Positions 8,001 through 18,200 of a stretch of DNA of 21,809 nt are shown here, one piece after another. Under the pieces are notes generated by a model. The model was given only the letters and a program-made list of their open reading frames with translations. It was not told the DNA's origin and searched no databases. The stretch covers positions 109,968-131,776 of the forward strand of contig JH155746.1 of NCBI GenBank assembly GCA_000226015.1, given 5' to 3'. A program made the position numbers and the translations under genes. Position 1 is the stretch's first letter. Every line of letters starts with the position of its first letter. The stretch is from Mnemiopsis leidyi (taxonomy: Eukaryota > Ctenophora > Tentaculata > Lobata > Bolinopsidae).

Positions 8001-9441
8001 AGGATGTTGCACTTGAGTTATTTACAGTACGTGATGTTTGGAGAGCAAGTGTGCTCCTTACTCATACATCCAGTCTAAGGTAGTATTATACAGTCAATTT
8101 CTTCATCGCGGCTTAGATGTATAAAAAGGAAATAATTGCATGGCACAGAAATTGCGATGGGGAATAGGGACCCTTTGTATCAAGTTACAGTCTTTTGTTT
8201 GGTTTATTTAGATTGGATGATTAAGCCGGACAGAATTTTATGCAAATGTAATCGATGAGAAGAATCACAGCTCAAGTATTGAGCTCAAAATCATGAGTTT
8301 ATTTGGACACCGGTAACATATCCAAAATTTCTTAACTTTACCATTAACATGGCAAGTTTCTTTCGTAGGTTGTAAGTTTTAGCCTCTCTTACAATGGAGG
8401 GATAGGTGAGCCTTCCGTGATTGCTATTTTTATTCACCATACGGGAACGCATCTGTGTCATATCCACTTGTGTCGATAAAATTAGTTACTTTTACGTGCG
8501 ATCTTTGAAATGCGCGTCAATCTATTGTCTAGAGCTAAATGACCACTTGAGACAAGGACAGAGCCCTGACTTACCGATCTCCAGGCTGCTGATTATTCAT
8601 TAGGTTTAATTGCTTTTTGGGTAAATAGCAGCTTCCTCAGAGTGTGAAATGAAGCTCGCCTCCTAGCCGCTGGTTTTGACCCTGGGGGAAAGAAATTTGA
8701 GTGTTTTTCTTAGTTTTAGTACCTTAGATCTGCAAAAGTTTACTTCATTTCTTAAAGATGAAATTTCTAAAAACAATTCTTTTTTCAGATAATGAAAGTG
8801 ACAAAGCAAAGTGTTTGTCACCGGACAACGAAGATGACGTCATCAATGACGTCATAGCAACAGAGGAGGCGGAGGAGTATCAAAACAAGATCGACACGAA
8901 CGAAGAACACGAGATTTTGTCAGAACACTCCAGTCCTAACGGTACTTACCTTGAAATTACTTCTAGAATGTTCGTTCCATCCCTATCTCGCTAATCAATG
9001 AAATTTCAGATTCGCCTGTCGGCCCTTAAGCCGAATTTTAAAATACTTTTTAGTCTCCTAGAGCTCTAAAGTTTTATTTTGGGTGTGTGATTGTCGCCCT
9101 CCTGAATTCCATGATATCAGTTAACATATAGGTTGCTGTAACTTGTGAAATATGGTTTCCCTCTAATCGCTGTATAACCTAGGCACGTATCACATGTAAT
9201 ACCTCTCCTTTCTTCAGATTCAGTAGAAGACCGGACTGCGTACAAGTTCTCCTCCCAGTCCGGATCTCACAGACCCTCTTGGAAACAGAGACTTTACAGC
9301 TCTTTCAGAAAATCCAAGAAAACCACCTCACACAGAAAATCCATTACCTCTGAGTCAACTTCGCCCGCGCCTCTGAAAAGGCGATACTCGTTACCGACTT
9401 TCAAGAGGAAGAAGAAGGGAGTAAACTATGAGGCTTTGTAA
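1990..9441 (+). CDS. Five-exon gene: basic, Ser/Arg-rich 250-residue protein of unknown family
   Basis: The coding sequence joins 1990-2096, 3375-3511, 6832-6963, 8789-8941 and 9218-9441 (753 nt, 250 residues plus stop). All junctions are GT..AG and keep the frame (intron phases 2, 1, 1, 1). I do not recognise the family. No signal peptide, membrane segment or globular domain is visible; the protein looks mostly disordered. Charge alternates: a basic N terminus with RRLSL (residues 26-30), an acidic stretch (about 39-60), a basic block QRFRASFRRR (97-106), an acidic block (126-172), then a basic tail with QRLYSSFRKS (200-209) and RRYSL (231-235) before a Lys/Arg cluster. The two QR[FL]xxSFR blocks resemble each other and may be an internal duplication. 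RRxS sites fit basophilic kinases and 14-3-3 binding (inference). The ATG at 1990 has A at -3. An in-frame ATG at 1963 with a poorer context would add nine residues, and an in-frame stop lies at 1933. Confidence 0.72.
2632..2829. mobile_element. Fold-back (MITE-like) element with several internal hairpins
   Basis: The outer arms are inverted repeats: GTTACATAAC at 2643-2652 pairs with GTTATGTAAC at 2811-2820, and the similarity continues inward (gtaagtg..gaagtaaca) and outward (aatatc / gatatt). Between the arms lie three more inverted repeats: ATTTACGCC/GGCGTAAAT (2681-2713), an imperfect pair around GCCGAAGGC (2717-2750), and ATGTTTTTAA/TTAAAAACAT (about 2754-2790). No coding capacity is seen and I cannot define a target-site duplication with certainty. 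It lies in intron 1 of the plus-strand gene. Confidence 0.6.
2916..3066. repeat. Alternating 20/22-bp minisatellite
   Basis: Units of the form GTGATGTAATACGRCMAAAA (20 bp) alternate with GTGTGGTGTAATACGAAGAAGG-like units (22 bp), giving a 42-bp higher-order repeat present about 3.5 times. As 42 is a multiple of three, the minus strand reads as a 14-residue repeat (VLHHPSSYxTTLLA) inside a 108-codon open frame (2780-3106). I regard that frame as a by-product of the repeat, not a gene. Confidence 0.85.
3145..3396 (+). repeat. 40-bp tandem array carrying repeated 3' splice sites
   Basis: A 40-bp unit with the core CACTATTTCCCAGGGAGAG, followed by TATCATATACAAACTTAG, is repeated about six times. 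Potential acceptor AGs end at 3156, 3196, 3236, 3294, 3334 and 3374; one interval is 58 bp because of a partial extra copy. The last copy supplies the acceptor and first codons of exon 2. Translation from each of the five upstream acceptors, in the phase left by exon 1, meets a stop within 13 to 26 codons; only the last one stays open. Confidence 0.85.
3375..3511 (+). CDS. Exon 2 of the Ser/Arg-rich protein gene
   Basis: Encodes the end of codon 36 through residue 81 and one base of codon 82. The acceptor is TATTTCCCAG|GG inside the 40-bp array; an in-phase alternative at 3380/3381 would remove two residues. The donor is ATAA|GTAAGT. The exon encodes the acidic stretch around KDDDEVDEMLLDPDDG. 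Confidence 0.68.
4056..4154 (+). CDS. Candidate phase-matched cassette exon (33 codons)
   Basis: A GC-rich island in AT-rich intron 2 begins after a pyrimidine-poor but possible acceptor (TTGCACTTGTACAG|TG) and ends GGCG|GTAGGT. It is 99 nt, a multiple of three, and its only stop-free reading (starting CPV-less frame PCTASSNRYGGGSC) is exactly the one demanded by the phase-1 end of exon 2; its end again leaves phase 1 for exon 3. Including it would add 33 residues rich in Cys, Gly and Ser. No homologue is recognised. It could be an alternative exon or chance. Confidence 0.3.
4180..4290. repeat. Imperfect ACACAGCACACTGA-type repeat
   Basis: Short irregular repeats of CACAGCACACTGA, GTATTATAGTGT and related words, three to five partial copies. 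It looks like a decayed microsatellite or minisatellite. Confidence 0.6.
5357..5464 (+). repeat. Dispersed ~100-bp repeat, copy 1
   Basis: ACGTACAAACATGTCCTAGA... through GATGTGATAACTGCTGTTTG aligns in the same orientation with 6017-6115, with substitutions and a gap of about 15 bases. It is either an old local duplication or two copies of an unknown interspersed repeat. Confidence 0.65.
5651..5826. repeat. 58/59-bp tandem repeat, three copies
   Basis: Three head-to-tail copies of a 58-59-bp unit beginning CCCGCTGTCAGATAAACCGC and ending CCCGACATATTCCATAAA. Copies 1 and 3 are nearly identical; copy 2 has a few changes (CTCTGACTGATAAACC). Confidence 0.9.
6017..6115 (+). repeat. Dispersed ~100-bp repeat, copy 2
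   Basis: ACGTACAAATATGTTCCAGA... through TATGTGATAATTGCTGTTTG corresponds to 5357-5464, about 660 bp upstream. Confidence 0.65.
6832..6963 (+). CDS. Exon 3 of the Ser/Arg-rich protein gene
   Basis: Encodes residues 82-125 and the first base of codon 126. It is symmetric (phase 1-1, 132 nt), so it can be skipped without a frameshift. The acceptor is a tandem NAGNAG site (TTCCAG|AAG|AT): use of the second AG would replace Lys-Asp with Asn. The donor is TCAG|GTGAGA. The exon carries the basic motif FQRFRASFRRRP followed by a Ser-rich segment. Confidence 0.72.
6964..8788 (+). other. Intron 3 of the plus-strand gene
   Basis: This 1.8-kb intron has no supported gene. A 106-codon minus-strand open frame (7485-7805) starts at paired ATGs and has a hydrophilic first half, but no family, splice partner or polyadenylation signal supports it. 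Two TGACGTCA palindromes lie at 7580-7587 and 7602-7609. Confidence 0.5.
7580..7609. promoter_or_regulatory. Paired CRE/ATF-type palindromes
   Basis: Two perfect TGACGTCA sites, both followed by CCA, lie 22 bp apart, with a half site TGACGA between them. TGACGTCA is the consensus of CREB/ATF bZIP factors. An intronic enhancer is possible; this is motif evidence only. Confidence 0.3.
8789..8941 (+). CDS. Exon 4 of the Ser/Arg-rich protein gene
   Basis: Encodes residues 126-176 and the first base of codon 177; symmetric, phase 1-1, 153 nt. It has an excellent acceptor (CTTTTTTCAG|AT) and a weaker donor (AACG|GTACTT). The segment is strongly acidic (DNEDDVINDVIATEEAEEY) and contrasts with the basic exons on either side. 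Its DNA contains two TGACGTCA palindromes 12 bp apart. Confidence 0.72.
9218..9441 (+). CDS. Exon 5 (terminal coding exon) of the Ser/Arg-rich protein gene
   Basis: Encodes codon 177 (last two bases) through residue 250 and a TAA stop. The acceptor CTCTCCTTTCTTCAG|AT is strong. The segment is Ser/Lys/Arg-rich with the second basic block (KQRLYSSFRKSKK), a Ser/Thr-rich linker, RRYSLPTFKRKKKG and the C terminus VNYEAL. Confidence 0.72.
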
Positions 9442-12157
9442 TTTAAAATGTGTCCTTATTTCGAGATTTGAACGATCGTATCGCACGTGCGGTTGTAAAA
9501 GTGGGGATTGTTGAGTTCAGGTCAAATTGTCACATTATGCCATGGCAACAAGAGAAACTGTGGTGACTTCTTATTTGTTCTGCCACATGCTGCGTTATGT
9601 GCTGCTACTTCAAGATTGATAGGAATCTGTATATTTCAAAACACGGTTAACATGTCAGAACCATGTTTAGATTTGATTGTTTCATAATGTTTTCCCAAAT
9701 ATGTTTTCCCAAATATGGTATGTTTGAAATACAATGACATTTCTCTCGTGATAGATCGAGTTTCTGTTTTTATCAGTTTGAACTGGTTTTAAACTGTACT
9801 GATAAGAGATGCCTAGAGAGCTCCATAATTTCCATGTAACATTACTCGTGTACTTGGTACACGCCTTACACTCTTGTATTGCACTGTCACATTCTGGGAG
9901 CTGGTATTGGATCATATTTTAGATGTCACGTGAAATACCCTTGTTGAGAAACTGAAGCGTCATCTTTCTTTGGTGTGAGGGTATGATAGCACATGGTGGT
10001 ATAGATCTTCTTTAAAATGTCTGACATGATAACTGACATAAAAGTAATTATCCGAGCAATATCACTCTCTCAATTGTGCTACAACAATAAATATCAAAGT
10101 TATGTGATGAAGAAATTGTTAAGAAGCACATTTTTGTTGCTTTAAAGAGATGTTATTAAAGCGATGTCCAAAATACAGTTACCTTCTTGTGCGAAAAGCA
10201 AATTTCTATTGAACCGTCAGAGTAATAAATCTCTGTTTTAACTTAAAGCAGTTTATTTCTTTGTAGTTCGAATCTTAGGCAGTTTTTGTGCTGAGCTGAA
10301 TAAAACTGCGCTGATTCGTAATCTATCTTGGTTTGAAAGTTACCAATATGCTTTATAAATCAACGAATGTGCTGTTGTTTAAATTTTTAGGAACAAGGCT
10401 AAGAGTTTTAATGATTCATATATACGTTTGATCAATGTTGCGAGTTACAATTATTATAAAGTAGTGTGCCATTATTAATATGATTATCATTATCATGAAA
10501 ATTTTTATGCATGTAAAATTTACTTGATTTATTTAAGATGTTGCAAATCACTATTTATATAACCATGTGTTTTGTCACGGATTACCATTTATAAATGATT
10601 TTTAACATACCCAGTAAACATCTGAACAAAGACCTGGCGACGTCAAGCATCTTACCAAATAGAATGGCGGATTTTATGATTTACAGTTCACATCTGAAAT
10701 TTAAAGAAACTTAAAGCTGCATCCGAAAGTGTTTGACACTTTCTACACAGATATATCACCGTTACAATTCATACAGCACGTTTCTCTATTAGGAAATATC
10801 CTATCAAATAATCGTGTCATTGAGAGGTTACACAGCCCAGCTGTAACTAAGGATATCACATTACACGCGATGAAGCCCCAACCAAGCCCTCCAAGCATGA
10901 CTTAACATGTCTGGAACAAATTAATTTCCGAGTTCTGCGTAAAATTCTGCACACACACAAATATATTCAAAATTTGCCGCCTAGCCGGCCCAACTGCTGA
11001 CTGCTCAACTAGCAAATTTTCGTGATAAACCAGATTTGCTTGTCAGTTGTGTGTTACATGAATTGTTTTGATTTTGTACAAAAGAAATTTTTGAGTTGTA
11101 AACAATAAGGTCGTAAAACGACAAAATAGTTTGAAAGAATATATTTAACTGGAATAAGATTGTAATTTAATTGCATGTTGTTTTTACTTTCTTAATCAGT
11201 TTATCAATGTGTATTATCGAAAATCCGTTTAATAAAATAAGGAATCAATCAAATTACCGGCTACCCAGTACCCATCAGTTATTACTCAGCCTTTGCTGTT
11301 AAAATGTAACTACGGCAATCCCCTTATGAAATGAGACAACCCACGTCGTCAAGGACTGTATTTTGTGGAGCTCGCGTAAACTATAAAAAGAACTCATAGC
11401 GCGCAACACGACAATATTTTAGCGCGCGCGTATAATTTAACCCTGGCATGGCCTTGCTTAAATAATTATTCTACGACTCCGCCTACTATCACCAGACGTT
11501 GAAAGGCGTCCACAACTTCAAAACCTTCCAGTCTTCTCGCTTGTCCATTCTCCCTGAACTCTTTAGCCCAGAGTCTGTCTAGGGTACACACAACAGATTA
11601 CGGGCATGAAAACCTTCTTATCTAGAAACATTTGTCGCAATCAAACATCCGCTGTGGTTTGTTACGCATGTGAATTTCGCCCGTTCAATTTGAGACGGAC
11701 ATCGGTCCCTCTTAAAATCCTACAATTTAATGGGTATAAAATGTGCTTTGCTTGGATCTTCCGAAACTTCAGTATTCGTAATGAAGTCAGTATTCGTAAT
11801 GAACATCTCCAAATAATGAAATCGCTCGTTATTAGACTTGACAATATTTGAAAGCAATCAGAATATATGTATAATGAATATTGTATAATCAATATTGTAT
11901 AATGAATATTGTATTATAAGTAAGCGAATATCAAATATAAAAAATATATAAGTAACCATAAAAATAATCATAGCAAGTAGAAGCAGTTAAATTAAATACT
12001 TCATGGCCGAAAAGAAAATAACACATCCTTAATATTTTCAAATCTGGGATAAATAGGACACCTCATCATCACAAATGCCCATTTTTCATATTCTCTCAAT
12101 TGAAATAAGAATCCAAGTCCAGCCCTGTATAAAGAATGTGAATTGAGATCTCAGGCT
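9442..12157. other. Intergenic region between two convergent genes
   Basis: No gene is supported. It should contain both 3' UTRs. Plus-strand AATAAA hexamers occur at 10086-10091, 10224-10229 and 10299-10304 and could serve the upstream gene; I see no obvious hexamer close to the minus-strand stop. A perfect 8-bp stem with a 3-base loop (GAAAGTGT ttg ACACTTTC, 10725-10743) lies in a stretch that reads like a short interspersed repeat. Small AT-rich direct repeats occur at 11769-11803 (CAGTATTCGTAATGAA, two copies) and 11870-11920 (ATATTGTATAATSAAT, about three copies). Confidence 0.5.
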
Positions 12158-12291
12158 TCAGCGGACCCAAGTAACATCTACAGTCACACCCTCGTGATGC
12201 TCTAACCTCCAAATCTCTCCGTCCACTGGTGCCTTGTGTGCTTTGTTAAACGGTGGATGTCGCTTATCGCGGGATATTCTTTTAGATTGCA
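12158..12291 (-). CDS. TTC17: TTC17-like exon 16 (terminal coding exon)
   Basis: Residues 980-1023 and a TGA stop. Acceptor CTATTTCAG|TG completes the phase-1 codon of exon 15 and opens the only long frame: a basic stretch QSKRISRDKRHPPFNKAHK, then EIWRLEHHEGVTVDVTWVR. Vertebrate TTC17 ends soon after its last TPR, so this tail is either lineage-specific or my last junction is wrong. No other terminal exon is visible in the region. Confidence 0.62.
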
Positions 12292-15200
12292 CTGAAATAG
12301 AATCGTGTTTAAACTTAAGAGAACAAATGGCTGAGGACGATTAACACATGTTTATTGAAATCTTTTGCAACAACAATCTCGTATCTATGTCTATCAACAG
12401 GTGACAGACAGTTTCGTTCAACTTAAGTCAAGAAGTTAACAGCTGAATGTTCAACCCATGCAACCCTTAAATCATTGAGCTCGTGCTTGATTACAGAACA
12501 TTTGAATTTTGAAGAGAGCTGTTTCAGGACAGTTATAAACGTAGCATATGATGTTTATCACGTACGTTCGCCCCCACGCGCGGCGCCAATAAAAGTACTA
12601 CGAAGTGCTAAAGTCAACAAAAAATGGTTTAGCGCTAGCCGTATTTTAACGGTCAAAGAACGATCGCAATTGGTTAGTTGTATCAACTGAGATTGCTATC
12701 ATGAATCACGATGCAATTTGTAAAACGAAGCATCAACTTACCAATTCTTTTGTACGGAGCTTTGTGGTCGTCCTTGAGGATGTCGTAGTAGCAGAAAAGT
12801 GAGTTGAGAAGGTGGTCTGCGAGGGGCGAGTGGGCCAGGTTCAGCGCGTCCATCGCTGCCCTAAACTGACCACTCGGCCGACCGATAGAGACTTGTAGAA
12901 CCGATGTCTCAACGTGATGTACAAACTGAAGAATTTGTTGTGAGTTTACTCAAGTAATCGGGAAAAATCTAGCATGAACTTATGTTGTTGAACAGAAACA
13001 CCAGTTGAAGCTTGGCAACATATTGTAGTATATAGGTAGAATTGTAGATTATTGTAGTATATAGGTAGAATTGTAGATTATTGTAGTATATAGGTAGAAT
13101 TGTAGATTATTATAATCGTTGTATTTATATCGTGTTTTATGTGTCGCATGATGAATTCTAAGTTGATTTTCTAATGCCATTATTATTTATACAGTTACCC
13201 GTACATAAAAACATAACTCATGGACTAAACTTTATCCAATATATCTATAAATTACACCCATATCGTCTAAATTAAACTAATTTCTTGTAACTTACACACA
13301 TATTCTATAAATAGCACACAAACCGTGTTAGGATCTGTAGCCAGTAACTCCAACACGACGACGGTGGCGTCAGGAATACTCCTGCCTTGGTGAAGCAGAT
13401 TAGCCAGGGTCAGCAGTGGTACAGGTCGGTTTTCCAGGTCTACCACCGCGAGTGCGCGTCGCGTACATTGCATAGCCGGGCCAAGGTCAAAGGTAAAGGT
13501 TCGGTGGTACATTGCAGCGAGATGGTAAAGGATCCAGTTGTTGGGGTCCTGAAATGAACGTAGGTCGTAGATTGTCAGGAATAGACATCTAGATTGGACA
13601 GTATCGTTAAAAGTTCTTCATAAAGTAATATATAAGTAATATGTAAGTATTGAGTAATAGAAAGTTGTATATAAGTAAGTAAGAATATATAAGTTAAATT
13701 TGCTTAAAAGTAATTTAAGCGCAATTCCTAGCTTCCTATTATAAGTAGCACGCCAGATATCTACTCAATTTCTAGCTCGCTTCCAGCAAAATCGCACCAG
13801 ATATCTACTCAGCATAAAATAATGCAAGTAATGTAACATTACTTTCCTCAACTCGCAGTGGATAAATAGTATCCACTTGTTTTTTCAATACTGATAAATA
13901 TGTCCAATCCTATCCAAAACAAACCTTTCTCAGTCCAGCATCAATAGCAGCCCCCAAAGCGCGCACGTTCTTAGTGACAAGTTCAAGTTCCGCGAGCGGG
14001 AAATCCTCCAGAATGTGCCGCGTGTCGTGCTCCTCCCTGTTGACTCCGGTCAAGTCGTCGTAACACAAGTAACAGTTCTCCAACTCCATGTGTGTAGTAC
14101 AGTCGGGGGAAAAGGGGTGGTGTAACTCCGGTTGTTTCAGGGACTTCTGGATACTGCGGGGGGAGGTTTTCTTACTGGATATTTGTAACCGGGATCACAT
14201 TTATCTAAGATAGAATTATGAGTGGGATCATGTTCCGCTTACATTAAGATTGAGGGAGAACCGAGCGAAGAATGATATGAATGAAGGCAATCTCGCAAAC
14301 CTAGAATCACATTGAGATATAGATTGTTGGAACTCTGGTATAGTAGATGCCCTTAAAACAAAACAGGAAATTATAGCGTTACAGTTATAAAATCTACGTG
14401 GTCGCAAATTGAAACCTGTAGTTTTTATCTTCTCGATACCGAGATAAAGTTTTTTAGCACGATCAGCCCTTAGTTTTTACAAAGCTGCCAAGTGTTGGAC
14501 GTAGGTAGTATAGTATGCACAATGCATATGTTAACTATCCTATCTTGATTAAATACGATTACGATGAAAATGGTTACTGATTTCATTTGAATCATAATTT
14601 TACGCTTTTATATCTGTTCTGTTTCACTAAAATTTTGTTAACAGTTGATGGGATGTACCAACATAAGCTAACTCACGCGTGATGGTATTTGAATAGAGAT
14701 GACATGAGAGGTACATAAGCTAACTCACGCGTGATGGTATTTGAAGAGAGATGACATGAGAGGTACATAAGGGTCGCCGTGGGAGAATATCGGTGTGTAC
14801 TGATCACACTTCTCCAAACGAACAACGCTACGTGGGCTGGTGTCAACCTGAAAATAAACGTTATTTGTAGTGTTCAACCTCATGGAGACATTTACAAGAA
14901 ATACAAAGGTATAATTCTCGTTACACTCGGAGCCGCACATCTTGTCAATCTTATTAACCTTGAATAGTCGTAACACCCAGAAATCTTCACCGAATTTTAT
15001 CTCGACGGAATCTTCTACCGGCTCAACATTTGGCTTGATAGTTTCCTCTGAAAAATCTGATATAAGTTAAACAGCCAATAGGTTAACGATTTTGTTTCAA
15101 CAAAAAAATTTATCATGGACGCTCAGCAACCTTTCTAAAATGAATTCGACTTAAACTTCAGTTTTGAAGTTCTACATACTCCAATTTCTCCATACAACAT

Positions 15201-18200
15201 ACTCCTGATATTACATACTCCTGATATTACATACTCCTGATATTACATACTCCTGATATTACATACTCCTGATATATTACATACTCCTGATATTACATAC
15301 TCCTGATATTACGCATCGTCTCGAAGATGTCCCGAGTCTGAAGATGATTCGTGATAAGTTGTGTCAACTTCTCCAGGTCCATGGCAGGACGTTCGACAGG
15401 AGGGGTAGTAGTCAGGCCTACTTTCCTCGCTTTACCTCGTTCAGTTATCATTATGTTTTGTACGTGCGGCGGGATGAATATTTCCGCACTTCCGTCACTT
15501 ATCAACTGAGAAAGCAGATCCTTAGAATTATTATGGCAGTCATGAGTCAAATGAATAAATCTACCTAAATTACAAACCAATATATGGAAAAACTTTTGAG
15601 CACCATTCTCTTTGAAACTATGATTAAAAAACGATCAAAATAGTTAGACTCGCAATATAATCTAACCTCAATAGTCGCAGTGCTAGCAGACTGTTCCCGG
15701 ATAACAATCTTCAGTTCCTTATCAAGTTTCTCTTTGACGTTTTCTCCAGTTATCTTGCACTTGAGGTGGTACCAACTGTCGTTCTCTCCTCCACGGGCTA
15801 CCTCGCAGTCGTTGTCGGCTCCGGGGTTCTTGAACTGCACCTTTACCTTAAATGGGAGGAAATATTTGGCATGGTACGATGAAATATCTGGCATGGTAAC
15901 GATAAAATATTTGGCATGGTAACGATAAAATATTTGGCATGGTAACGATAAAATATTTGGCATGGTAACGATAAAATATTTGGCATGGTAACGTTCAAAT
16001 ATTTGGCATGGTAACGATAAAATATTTGGCATGGAAACGTTCAAATATTTGGCATGGAAACCTTCAAATATTCGGAATGAAAAAGTTAAAATATCTGGCA
16101 TGGAAACGTTGAAATATTTGGCATGGAAACTATTTGCAAGACAGTAGAAATAAAGATCGTGTCGATCAGTACAGCTAAAGATAACCAACTTTAAACCAAG
16201 ACAGACCTGCTCCTTGCTAGGAAATATATCAGATGATAGTTTAACATCAACATTCTCAGTTTCCCGCCTAGCTTTCTGTGCAACCTCCTCTCGTTGAGGT
16301 GGTATCACTTCTGCACCAGGATCAAGCAGTTCTTCTAACATCCTTTCTTCCTCCTCGTCCAGGTACTGTCTTCTTCGTGCTCGCTCTAGATGTGGTAATG
16401 TGATGCACATTCGCAAGAGTAATATCATTGTCGTTTTAGTGTTAGTATTTTAACCTTTATAGGTTATCCGATAGGTATTGCGTGGAATTTCGCGATTAAA
16501 TGATTCATAACAAGCTCTAAATGGAAAAGTTATACGACCCGATTCTCAGCAAATCAAGTATTATTATATGGAGAAACAAAAATCGAGATGCATCCACCAA
16601 CCTTCGTCATCAAGATCCTCGTTAGACTGGAACCCATCCTCATAAGTGTAGACAATGGGAACATCAGTGGGGTCTGAGAGCTGGTTCTTGATCTGTTCCA
16701 CCAGCTCCTCCAGCTTTAATCTGGTTGACTTTATCCAGTTTATATCCTTCTTTATCTCCCCTGGCTTCTGTTTCTTGCTGTTCTTCGTTTCTAGAAGTTT
16801 CTCCAAGTCGTCAACTACTACCTCCACTTTTTTATCCGACTGATAAACGAGCTCAGTGTTAGCATTTTTACACTCAAGTAGATCAAATAGTGACACTCAT
16901 ATTAAATCCAACTTTATAGCAACAAGCATAACTAGCAAATTGTAAGTTCTTCAATTCATCCGGCTCTCTCAAGGATATAAGTCCAAAGCACACTCAAAAC
17001 CTCCAATTTATTTTGAGTACATAGCATTAACAACACGCTAGTAAAGAGACACTGATATACCTGATGTTTGTATTTATTTGGACTAAGAGTGTTTTGAATT
17101 TCTTGTTGCTCCAGAACCAACTTATGTGTGTTCCTCACAGCATCTTCAGTCGTTTTAATCTGCTGGATTATGTGAAGGGGAAGGGTAGAGTTGCGCAGGT
17201 TTGAAAACATACGCTCTTGTATCCCAATGTATTGGGTTTCTAGTTCGTGACGTCGACGTAATATTTGAAGTGTAGCGCGCAGCGCGTTGTTCTGCTTCTC
17301 CATGCGCTGGATAACACTGCTGTAGCATTCCATGGTGGAGAGACGCTCGTCTGCCAGCGGGAAAGGACCAAGTTTTAGAGTTTCATTGTATAGGTCTAGA
17401 GATAACTTGTACTGCTCAGACAACTGAAATAAGATTACACGGCATTTAAAATCTGTCTTTCAGACAATAACTTCAATAATTTGTAAAGAAAGAAAGAGCT
17501 CAACGATGTTCGACGTTTGTACAACTATTTTTAAATCCCATGATGTGCAGTAACTTACAGTGTAAAGATTTCCCGCACTCCACAGTTTGAGTTGCTGCAT
17601 GTAGGGTGTGAGCGCGCTGTGTTCCATTACGAGCGCTGCGTCGGAGTCGTGTCCCGCGTTAGAGAGAAGGTTAGCGAGTGTAACTAGCATGCTGTCTGTC
17701 TGTTGTTTACCTTCTCTGATTTAAAACTTAGGTAAAGCCAGGAGATTCTTTATTGTGCTAATAAATGGATATAGATTTACGTGATAACACTATATTAGAA
17801 CATCGTACATTGTACATGAAATCATAAACTTCTGTGTCGGACTATCAGCAGTCACAAATGAGCAGATGTCTGACAAAATAACCATTAAGTTCACGAACCT
17901 ATGGAACTGTGCATAGTAGAGACTCCTGAAGATACATTCCAGTGCAGCAACATCGTTACCTTGGAGACGCCAGTAAAATGATGCCCCTAGATACACGTGC
18001 CAATTGTCTTTCTCCTGTTACCATCAGTTGATAAACTATCACTTCATCATGTTTACTATGTACTGATGGTTTTAACTTCTAATCTTAATTCTCAAACGAG
18101 CACAAGATTGAGCTAAAGTACGAGATCAAGCTATAGTACGGTCTACCAAAAAGCTCTCAAAGCCAAGAGAAAGAATTTGAAAATTTAAATTTCAAAGTCA

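Noticed and set aside
11662-11892. Minus-strand frame as a further 3' exon of the TTC17-like gene
   Set aside because: The gene already reaches an in-frame stop at 12158-12160 in an exon with good phase and acceptor, and this frame has no TPR-like pattern.
15293-15580. Extending exon 11 upstream to the acceptor TTTGTAATTTAG at about 15559
   Set aside because: It would need phase 1, but exon 10 ends in phase 0; in phase 0 it meets TGA after five codons.
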